64,000 bases of DNA, from assembly GCA_963729165.1 (NCBI GenBank), contig CAVSMM010000009.1:62001-126000 (forward strand). Reading direction: 5' to 3'. The notes beneath the pieces are model-generated. The model was not told the origin of the DNA and searched no databases. It was given only the letters and a program-made list of their open reading frames with translations. This stretch comes from JACCZX01 sp963729165 (GTDB taxonomy: Bacteria; Pseudomonadota; Gammaproteobacteria; Burkholderiales; Burkholderiaceae_F). Made by a program: the position numbers and the translations under genes. Below are positions 33,626 through 41,626 of this stretch, piece after piece. Each line of letters opens with the position of its first letter. Position 1 is the stretch's first letter.

Positions 33626-34489
33626 CTAGCGACCTCGCTTCGCTCTCAGCCGGCGCTGCACCGATTCGCTTTTAAGCTCGCGCAACGCATGTTGCCCTAC
33701 CCAACGCGGCGCGGCGTCGGTGCACGCGGCCAATCGCTGCGCCGTTTCAATCGCAGCCACATTCAGCGCAGCGTTCCGCTTGCCGACCGCGCGCAACGCC
33801 ATGTTGACCGCCTTGCTGACGAAATGCCGATCATCGGTCGCGCCGCGCTCGATCAGCTTCAGCGCTCGCAGAAACGGTGGGTCATCAGACACCCGATCGT
33901 GCGTCGTCAGTGACCACAGCAGCGCGAACGCCGCGCGCTTGACCCACTCATCGCGCTGGTCTGCCCATTGCGTCACCTTGTTCCACGCTTGCGGCACGCG
34001 ATCGAACAGCGCGAAACACGCGGTATCGACGATCGCCCAATTATCGAAGTCGCGACACCAGCGATCCATCTGCGCCGACGTGACGCGCTCCGGCTCGTCA
34101 ATGAACGTGGCGAGCATCCGCGCTTCGTACCGATCGGTGTCCCACAGCGCCAGCGCGAGCGCGTGATTGTGGCCTAGAGCCTTGGCCTTCTGCCGCAGGG
34201 CGCCGACCGATATGCCATACGCCTTGTCCGAAGGGATCGCGTAACGCGCCATCCCATCGCGAGCACGCTTGCTGGCATTAGCCTCGAACCACTTGATCAC
34301 ATCAGCAAGCTGCGCGGCCACCGGGCGTGCGCTGGATGCCGACGCAGACTTGCGCGCACGCGCCGCCGGCTTCGTCCCCGCGATTTTCTTTTTCGCTTTC
34401 GGTTTTGTTTTTCCCGCAGCGGACGTCTTCGATTTCACTGGTGCGCGCTTCAACGTGAGGTCCCATAAGTGCCTCGAACCGCGCGCCAT
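33626..34489 (-). CDS. DNA alkylation repair (AlkD-like HEAT-repeat) protein
   Basis: About 287 residues. A lysine/alanine-rich N-terminal tail (KTKPKAKKKIAGTKPAARAR) that could contact DNA, then HEAT-like helices: YGISVGALRQKAKALGHNHA, ALALWDTDRYEARMLATFID, WCRDFDNWAIVDTACFALF and DEWVKRAAFALLWSL. The pattern is that of the AlkD/AlkC family, which removes alkylated bases. The charged extension is not in short AlkD proteins. ATG 34489 is preferred to 34540. Confidence 0.85.
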   Translation of the reverse strand: MARGSRHLWDLTLKRAPVKSKTSAAGKTKPKAKKKIAGTKPAARARKSASASSARPVAAQLADVIKWFEANASKRARDGMARYAIPSDKAYGISVGALRQKAKALGHNHALALALWDTDRYEARMLATFIDEPERVTSAQMDRWCRDFDNWAIVDTACFALFDRVPQAWNKVTQWADQRDEWVKRAAFALLWSLTTHDRVSDDPPFLRALKLIERGATDDRHFVSKAVNMALRAVGKRNAALNVAAIETAQRLAACTDAAPRWVGQHALRELKSESVQRRLRAKRGR

Positions 34490-34691
34490 CGTACCTAGCC
34501 AACGCAGCCGCGGACCGCACGGCTGCGTTGTGGACATCAAATCAGGGCATGCTCAAGGTACTCCACCAGCGGTCGATGGCTTCGCCGAGCAGCGATGCGA
34601 GCAGGGTGCGATGCGGTGGATCGAAACGCCCGCTGCGAACCAGCCCAGCGCGCGATCTGAAGTCGCCGGCGCCGGGGCTTAAGCCGGTTCG

Positions 34692-35156
34692 CTAAGTCGT
34701 TGACGTCGCTGGCGCGTCCTGCGTCATCAGTTCCGTATAGCGACGCTGCATCTCTTCGGGCGTGAGCTGCTCGATCTCGTGTCCGATGTTCCACTCGTGG
34801 CCGAACGGATCACGGATCGTGCCGCTGCGCTCGCCGTAGAACTGGTCCGACGGCTCTCGAACCATTGTCGCGCCCGCGCTGATCGCGCGTTCGATCATCG
34901 CGTCGCAGTCGTCGACGTGCAGGTGCAGCGTGATCGAAGTGCCGCCGATGGTTTCGGGGCCGACGCATCCGTATTCAGGATATTCATCCGAGAACATGAT
35001 GATGTGGCCGCCGAAGTCGAGCTCGACATGGCCGATTCGCCCGCTGGGCTCGGTGAGCCGGAATTTTTCCTTGGCGCCGAACGCCTGCCGGTAGAACTCG
35101 ATTGCTTTGGCTGCATTTCTGACGCGGACCTGCGCGAAAACTTCCTTGACCACCAT
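34692..35156 (-). CDS. VOC (glyoxalase/bleomycin-resistance) family protein
   Basis: 154 residues. VFAQVRVRNAAKAIEFYRQA, GRIGHVELDFGGHIIMFSDE, TSITLHLHVDDCDAMIERAI and SGTIRDPFGHEWNIGHEIE mark two beta-alpha units of the VOC fold, resembling the PhnB-like YkcA group. A metal site is plausible from His and Glu at strand ends. Substrate unknown. Lies beside an AraC gene on the same strand, 75 bases downstream of it. Confidence 0.9.
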   Translation of the reverse strand: MVVKEVFAQVRVRNAAKAIEFYRQAFGAKEKFRLTEPSGRIGHVELDFGGHIIMFSDEYPEYGCVGPETIGGTSITLHLHVDDCDAMIERAISAGATMVREPSDQFYGERSGTIRDPFGHEWNIGHEIEQLTPEEMQRRYTELMTQDAPATSTT

Positions 35157-35231
35157 GTGTCACCCCTTGCGTGCGTTGCGAAGGCTGCACGATGCCGCCA
35201 TCACATCGCTACGTCTTGAACAAAATTGACC

Positions 35232-36059
35232 TCAATGCGCCGTGATCGCGACATGATGCTTCGCGGCCGGCTTGATGCGCCGATATGTGCCTGGCGTTAC
35301 GCCGGTGAACTCACGAAACTCGCGGTTGAAATGCGACTGATCGCTGTAGCCGGATGACGCCGCGAGATCCGCCAACGACACCTCACCGTCGGCGGCGATG
35401 TAATCGATTGCAGTTTGCAAGCGCACGATGCGGCAGTAGACCTTCGGTGCCAGCCCGACCGTTTCGCGAAACAGCGCGATAAATCTGCGGTGGCTATACC
35501 CGCTCTCATCGACGACTGCGTTCACATTATTGAATATCGCAAAGCGCGCCAGAGCGTGCGCGACGGCCGGATGAACGCCGCGCACCTTGGGCAGTCTCGC
35601 AATCAACAACGCTTGCAGAAGATCGAGCGCCGCATGGGGTGCGCTTGCAAGCGCCAGCCGCTCGCGCGCCTCCTCGGCAGCAGCGCCCCACAGATCATCA
35701 AGCCGCGTGTGCCGCTCCGCGAGCTCGCCCGCAGGAGCGCCCAACAAGAACTCAGCAGCGCCAGGATGGAGTTGCGCACCGACCGAACGCGTCGGCTGCG
35801 AGATGTCACGAACGTAGTAACTCGTACGGGCGCCGCCGACGATCGCGTGACCTACCGTGCGGCCGTTGGCCCCATCGGTGTCGAACAATCGCAGCGGATG
35901 ATCCGAAATGCGGAACACAAGACTCATCGTTCCGGTCGGCAGCACGTGCTCGCGCGCAGCGAGCCCGGGAACAGCGCGCGCACTTTCGTCTGCGAACCAC
36001 AACCGCTTGACGAAAGGCCGCAGCGGCGGAGGAAGCGATGCAGTGTCACGAACGATCAT
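35232..36059 (-). CDS. AraC family transcriptional regulator
   Basis: 275 residues. N-terminal DUF6597-like sensing part with LPTGTMSLVFRISDHPLRLF and GAQLHPGAAEFLLGAPAGEL. C-terminal double HTH: VVDESGYSHRRFIALFRETV, GLAPKVYCRIVRLQTAIDYI and LADLAASSGYSDQSHFNREF, then FTGVTPGTYRRIKP, the standard AraC ending. Likely controls the downstream VOC gene. Effector unknown. Confidence 0.93.
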   Translation of the reverse strand: MIVRDTASLPPPLRPFVKRLWFADESARAVPGLAAREHVLPTGTMSLVFRISDHPLRLFDTDGANGRTVGHAIVGGARTSYYVRDISQPTRSVGAQLHPGAAEFLLGAPAGELAERHTRLDDLWGAAAEEARERLALASAPHAALDLLQALLIARLPKVRGVHPAVAHALARFAIFNNVNAVVDESGYSHRRFIALFRETVGLAPKVYCRIVRLQTAIDYIAADGEVSLADLAASSGYSDQSHFNREFREFTGVTPGTYRRIKPAAKHHVAITAH

Positions 36060-36142
36060 CGTCGAATACTAAGCCGCCCGCAAAGCTAGACGATGGACCG
36101 CAGCGCTAGCCGCTAGAAATAGCGCGATCTCAAGAAGCGCGC

Positions 36143-36770
36143 TCACGGCGCTTCCGCGACCCCACCTTTGTTACCTCCATGCTCGACGTCGATAGTCGGC
36201 ATTCGATGCGTTTTGCCGCTCGCAATTTCGGCCGTCAAGGTGTGCTTCACCATATGAGCGCGCAGACCAGTGTTGTCGCGCGAGACGGCAAACGAGATCT
36301 CCCCGTCGATCAACAGTTCAGCGCCGGCAAGCGGAGCGCAGCGCTCCAGCTTCCAATGCACGGTGAACATTGCAGGAACGGATTCGCCATCGACCAGCGG
36401 TTGGCCGTTGATGTTGACGTCGCCGCGCCCATCACAGATCCAATCGATCGCCTGCCGGCTCCAGCGCGGGGGTTCGGCGTCGTCGATCAGCGGCAAAACC
36501 AATGCATTGAATGCAAAGCGTTGAAAGGTTCGGATGGCGTGATCTGATGGAACGGTCGGATTCCCAGCTGGTCCGCTTTGGGGCAGCGACTTGCGGGCGG
36601 CTTACAAGGTCGGCCGGGCCGTCCCATGCCACGGTCATCAGGATCAGGCCCACCACGGCCGCCGCGACCCCCGCGCACCGCCGCACCAACAACGGGTTTC
36701 CGATAGCAGCGCGTAACGCCGTCTTCGCGGGGCATGCGCAGGTCGAACTCTTCTCACTCTTTGCAAGCAT
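36143..36770 (-). CDS. Hypothetical membrane-anchored protein (frameshifted)
   Basis: N-terminal frame has a cysteine-containing start and one span (RCAGVAAAVVGLILMTVAW). After one extra base near 36553-36557 the frame continues SDHAIRTFQRFAFNALVLPL and DDAEPPRWSRQAIDWICDGR, then GDVNINGQPLVDG, FTVHWKLERCAPLAGAELLI and a polar tail. Joined length about 208 residues with the bulk outside the membrane. Not recognised. Confidence 0.6.
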
Positions 36771-36937
36771 GACGCCTCCTTCGTGTTGCCTTTGATGCGT
36801 TTACTAGACTCGCGCAACATTGAAGGCGGGGCCAGCTGAAAAGTGCTTACGGAATACTGACGTTTTCCACTTGATTTTTTTGAATGAATGTTGATGGCGC
36901 CGGCTTGGTGATTCTCGCCGGCGCTGGAGTCCATTGC

Positions 36938-37984
36938 ATGAACATCCTGATCATCGGCGGCACCGAATTCCTTGGCCGCTACCTGACCGAGTCGGCGCTC
37001 ACGCGTGGCCATGCCGTCACGCTGTTTAATCGCGGCAAAAGCAACCCTCGGCTTTTTCCCAGCGTCGAGAAGCTGCGTGGCGATCGCAATCACAGTCTCG
37101 AAGCGCTGACAGGGAAACGCTGGGACGCTGTCATCGATACCTGCGGCTATACCTCGCACGCAGTTCGCACGACCGCGGAGTTTTTGCGCGATGCCGTCGA
37201 GCGTTACGTCTTCATCTCGAGCTTGTCGGTCTATGCGAGCTTCGAGTCTGCGCGGCAGAACGAGAGCGCCGCGGTGAATCAGCTTCCTGACGGCAAACAA
37301 GAGGATGAAAGCGATCTGTCGACCTACGGCGCGCGCAAAGTGTTGGCGGAGCGTGCTGCCGAACAGGCGATGCCTGGTCGTGTGCTTTCAATTCGCGCGG
37401 GATTGATCGTTGGCCCGCACGACTACATGGCCCGATTTCCGTATTGGCTGTCGCGCATCGCACGCGGCGGTGAAGTGCTCGCCCCGGCGCCGCCCCAGCG
37501 CCCTTTGCAACTGATCGATGTTCGCGACCTCGCCGAATGGATCGTGCGCATGATCGAACGCAAGCAGGCGGGCGTATTCAACGCCACGGGTCCGGATCAC
37601 GAGCTGACATTCGAATCGTTACTGACGACGTTTCGTTCGGAAACGGGCAGTGATGCGCATATCGCTTGGGTTCAGGAGGAATTCCTGATCGAGCAAGGGG
37701 TCAAGCCCTGGAGCGAGCTGCCGTTCTGGATACCGGGCGTCGAAGGCCACAACTTTTTCACGGTCGACTGCTCGAGAGCGGTCGATGCCGGGCTCACATT
37801 CAGACCGCTTTCTCAGACCACGGGCGACACGCTCGAGTGGATCCGTGCTTCGGGTGGAGTGCAAGCAGGCAGTGAGCGGCCGTTGATAGCGGCCAGCGGC
37901 CAGATCGGTTTGCTGCCGGCACGAGAGCTCGAGCTGCTCGAGGAGTGGCGGCGGCGCAAAGTCGTTTCGCCAGCGATCGGATGA
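36938..37984 (+). CDS. NAD-dependent epimerase/dehydratase (extended SDR)
   Basis: 348 residues. MNILIIGGTEFLGRYLTESA contains the GGTxFLGR Rossmann turn; WDAVIDTCGYTSHAVRTTAE, SSLSVYASF and the YGARK motif supply Ser, Tyr and Lys. LQLIDVRDLAEWIVRMIERK and GVFNATGPDHELTFESLL are typical of the reductase-like atypical SDRs related to CSP41 and isoflavone reductases. Substrate unknown. Start at 36938 because GGAG lies upstream and the longer frame lacks a site. Confidence 0.88.
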   Translation: MNILIIGGTEFLGRYLTESALTRGHAVTLFNRGKSNPRLFPSVEKLRGDRNHSLEALTGKRWDAVIDTCGYTSHAVRTTAEFLRDAVERYVFISSLSVYASFESARQNESAAVNQLPDGKQEDESDLSTYGARKVLAERAAEQAMPGRVLSIRAGLIVGPHDYMARFPYWLSRIARGGEVLAPAPPQRPLQLIDVRDLAEWIVRMIERKQAGVFNATGPDHELTFESLLTTFRSETGSDAHIAWVQEEFLIEQGVKPWSELPFWIPGVEGHNFFTVDCSRAVDAGLTFRPLSQTTGDTLEWIRASGGVQAGSERPLIAASGQIGLLPARELELLEEWRRRKVVSPAIG

Positions 37985-38011
37985 ATTTCTTAGCAGGGGT
38001 GCGCTGGCCCG

Positions 38012-39945
38012 ATGACGGCCAGCACTGTCGCGGTAACTTCTACTGATTCGCCAACACTGATGTCCATCCCTGCACCGATGCGCGGCCGCGACCGGCTGCG
38101 CGACCCGCCACCGCAACCGCTGCGCGCCCGCCTCGGCGCGCTGCGCAATCTCCCGCCGTTTCTGAAGCTCGTCTGGCAAACCAGCCCCGCGCTGACGCTC
38201 GGCCAGGGCGTGCTGCGCATCCTGCGCGCGTTGCTGCCGGTCGTCACGCTCTACGTCGGCAAGCTGATCATCGACGAGGTCGTGCTGCTCGCCGGCACGC
38301 CGCATCCCAACGACACGCTGCGCGAATGGATCGACAGCGGAGTGCTCGATCGCATCGGCTGGCTGCTCGCACTCGAGTTCGCGCTGGCGGTTGTCTCGGA
38401 CGTGCTCGGCCGCGTCGTCTCGCTGCTCGACTCGCTGCTGTCCGAGCGCTTCAGCAACGAGACCAGCCTGCGGCTGATGGAGCACGCCGCGACGCTCGAC
38501 CTCGAAGACTTCGAAGACAGCGAGCTGCAGGACCGCCTGGAGCGCGCGCGCCGGCAGGCCGCCGGGCGCAGCGAGCCTGATCGGCCAGCTGTTCGGCCAG
38601 GCGCAGGACGTGATCACCATCGTCAGCTTTGCGGCCGGCCTGCTCGTCTTCGCACCGTGGCTGATCGTGCTGCTCGCGATCGCGCTGATGCCGGCGTTCA
38701 TCGGCGAGGCGCACTTCAACGCGCAGAGCTATTCGCTCAACTTCGCGCGGACGCCCGAGCGGCGCGAGCTCGATTACGTGCGGCAAACCGGCGCGAGCGT
38801 CGAAACGGCCAAGGAAGTGAAGATCTTCGGCCTGAACGCGTTCCTGATCGAGCGCTACCGCACGCTCTCCGCGCGCTTCTTCGCAGCCAACCGGGAGATC
38901 GCGATGCGGCGCGCCGGCTGGGGCGGCGTGCTGGCCGCGATCGGCACGCTCGCCTACTACATCGCGTACGCGTACATCGTGTGGCGCACGCTGCACGGCG
39001 ATTTCTCGATCGGCGATCTGACGTTTCTCGCCGGCTCGTTCAGGCGCCTGCGCAATCTGCTGGAGAACCTGCTGATCGGCTTCTCGCAGGTCGCGGGCCA
39101 GGCGCTCTACCTCGACGATCTGTTTTCGTTCTTCGAGATCCAGCCCGAGATCGTGCCGCCGGCGAATCCGCGGCCGTTCCCGGTGCCGATCAAGCGCGGC
39201 TTCGCGTTCGAGAACGTCGGCTTCCGCTATCCCGGCGCCGAGCGCTGGGCGGTGCGCAATCTGACCTTCGAGCTGCACGCCGGAGAAATCCTCGCGCTGG
39301 TCGGCGAGAACGGCGCCGGCAAGACCACGTTGGTCAAGCTGCTCGCGCGCCTCTACGATCCGGACGAGGGCCGCATCCTGCTCGACGGGCACGACCTGCG
39401 CGAATACGACCTGTTCGCGCTGCGCGCCAACATCGGCGTCATCTTCCAGGACTTCATGCGCTATCAGCTTCACCGCCGCCGACAACATCGCCGTCGGCCG
39501 CATCGAGGCGCGCGACGATCGCGCGCGCATCGTCGAGTCAGCGGAGCGCAGCCTGGCCGACGAAGTCATCCGCAAGCTGCCCGAGCAATACGATCAGGTG
39601 CTCGGCAAGCGCTTTCGCACCGGCATCGATCTCTCGGGCGGCGAATGGCAGAAGGTCGCCATCGCGCGCGCCTACATGCGCGACGCGCAGCTGCTGATCC
39701 TCGACGAGCCGACCGCCGCGCTCGATGCGCGCGCCGAGTTCGAAGTGTTCGAGCGCTTCAAGGAGCTGAGCCGCGGCAAGACGGTCGTGCTGATCTCGCA
39801 CCGCTTCTCCAGCGTGCGCATGGCCGATCGGATCGTCGTGCTGATGGATGGCACCGTCGAAGCCGAAGGCACGCATGCGGAGCTGCTGCAGCAGCGGGGG
39901 CGCTATGCGGAGTTGTTCGAGTTGCAGGCGGCGGGGTACCGATAA
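38012..39945 (+). CDS. ABC transporter, fused permease and ATPase (two frameshifts)
   Basis: About 644 residues when repaired. The membrane domain (exporter type, six spans) includes LVWQTSPALTLGQGVLRILR, ALLPVVTLYVGKLIIDEVV and, after the first break, GGVLAAIGTLAYYIAYAYIV. The ATPase has Walker A VGENGAGKTTLVKLLARLYD, signature DLSGGEWQKVAIARAY, Walker B LLILDEPTAALD and the switch ISHRFSS. One extra G at about 38570-38575 and one extra base at 39466-39470 split it into three frames. Half-transporter of the lipid/peptide exporter class; cargo unknown. It precedes two PEP-CTERM genes. Confidence 0.9.
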
Positions 39946-40124
39946 GGGTGGGCGAGCGGGCGCGTCTGCATGAGTCAAACGGAAGGCTTCAATGGTGTCA
40001 GATATCTTTACAACCAGGGCGGGCTAGTTACCCCATCACCCCTTAGAGTCTTGATTTTCTGATCAATTCGGCTCGTGGCCTGACTCTTGCGGACCTCTTA
40101 GGATCACTTCGAGGAACAGCCACG

Positions 40125-40784
40125 ATGCTTAAGGTTTGCACTCTTGTATGTGCCACAGTGCTTGGCTTGAGCATTGCAGCCAATTCGGCAGACGCTGCCC
40201 TCATCTTGGATAACACCAGCCCTGGCCGCTACAACTCCTCGATCGGTACATCGCTCGACACGTTGGGAATTTCGGATCCGTTTCCCTGCGCCAATGTTGC
40301 CTGTGGCGACACGACCGTTTCGTTTGCGACAGCACCAGATCTTTCGGCCGCAGCGGGTGTTTTGGGGAACTGGCTGACGAATCCTGCTAGCCCAGGTGGC
40401 TCGTGGACTTTGCCGCAGGCGATTCCTTCAATTTGGGCGGTGAACACAGAAACAGCAATCATCTACGAGTTAGACGCCGGCGCTGGCCTGACGAACCTCA
40501 GCCTTTCGCTCGGCGTCGATAACGGCATCTTCGTCTGGTTGGATGGCAGCTATCTATTTGGCACGCGTCGCGCCGGTGGTTCGTCCCTTGGAGAGTACGT
40601 CTTGGCTCTGCCCAATCTCACGGGAACACACTTCTTGCAGATCATGCGTGAAGATCACGGGGCCGCGACAGGTTATGCGATGGAGTTGACGGGCGATCCG
40701 CTGCGAGTCCCAGAGCCAGGCACTCTCGCGCTTCTGGGCCTCGGCCTTGCGGGAGTGGTAGCGTTGCGTCGTCGCAAACAGTAG
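40125..40784 (+). CDS. PEP-CTERM sorting domain protein
   Basis: 219 residues. Signal peptide ending SADAALI, an all-beta extracellular part (SLSLGVDNGIFVWLDGSYLF), then the sorting tail VPEPGTLALLGLGLAGVVAL followed by RRRKQ. This tail is the target of exosortase, which places proteins on the outer surface or in exopolysaccharide matrix; the exosortase itself is not in the window. Ribosome site GAGGAAC precedes ATG 40125. Confidence 0.93.
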   Translation: MLKVCTLVCATVLGLSIAANSADAALILDNTSPGRYNSSIGTSLDTLGISDPFPCANVACGDTTVSFATAPDLSAAAGVLGNWLTNPASPGGSWTLPQAIPSIWAVNTETAIIYELDAGAGLTNLSLSLGVDNGIFVWLDGSYLFGTRRAGGSSLGEYVLALPNLTGTHFLQIMREDHGAATGYAMELTGDPLRVPEPGTLALLGLGLAGVVALRRRKQ

Positions 40785-40974
40785 TCACCCGAACCGTCCG
40801 GTAGCGTTTTTCTTTCCAATACAAACGCACGCACCGTCTGAGTTCGCGCAACCGCCTATCGGGCGTCGAGCGGGGCGCCTCAGCGTTTTAGTATGCTGGC
40901 AATCTTTTGTTTCCGATTCGGCGTTGTCCTGAACACGCACGTGGGGCCGACAAACAGCAGCGGGGGTAGCGAGC

Positions 40975-41626
40975 ATGTGGACGATGCGCATTAGATCTAT
41001 TTTCTCCGCGTTGCTGCTGGGCGCCGCTGCGCTCGGCTCGGCCGGATCCTCGCATGCCGCGCTCTACACGGGTACATATGATCCCGCTTACGGTGGAATC
41101 TTCGCCGAGCTTGGCTGGGAGGCGTCCGCCCTGTTTGACGTGCCGGAGTCATGCCTCGCGATCGGCACCGGCAACAACATTCCAATCAGCGGCGCGTGCG
41201 GGGGTTTGACGTCCTCAGCGCCGAAGTCAGCTTCTACGACGTTGCGAATCCGGGCACGATCCTTAACTCGTATGCGCTCGATCCGAACGTGATCGTCAAC
41301 GGCATCAATATCGCGGGCGGCCATCTGGCGGGCATCGACACCGGCTTCTTCGACTCCTTCGTGTCGGAACTAGCCAATCGCCGGGAATGGCCAGTATGCG
41401 ATTCAGCCTGATCCTGTTCGGCGGCAACCAGGCGCAGTTGATCTTTGCCAATCCGCCGCAGACGTCGCCCGGCTGCGCATTCCTTCCAGTGCCGGGTGCC
41501 AGCTGCGGTATCTCAGCCAATGCCGCCACTGGCGTGTTCCTACCGGTTTCCGAACCCGAGACGCTCGCGTTGATGCTTGCTGGCCTCGGCGTGATCGGTC
41601 TCGGCATCCGCAGGCGTCGCCGCTAG
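40975..41626 (+). CDS. PEP-CTERM-like surface protein (two frameshifts)
   Basis: Signal peptide LLLGAAALGSAGSSHAALYT, then ELGWEASALFDVPESCLAIG. After a lost base in the G-run at 41200-41204 the frame is FDVLSAEVSFYDVANPGTIL and GGHLAGIDTGFFDSFVSELA, and after another lost base near 41374-41379 it is ASMRFSLILFGGNQAQLIF. The tail SEPETLALMLAGLGVIGLGI plus RRRRR is a PEP-CTERM variant with EPET. Repaired length about 217 residues. Its TAG overlaps the stop of the convergent regulator. Confidence 0.8.
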
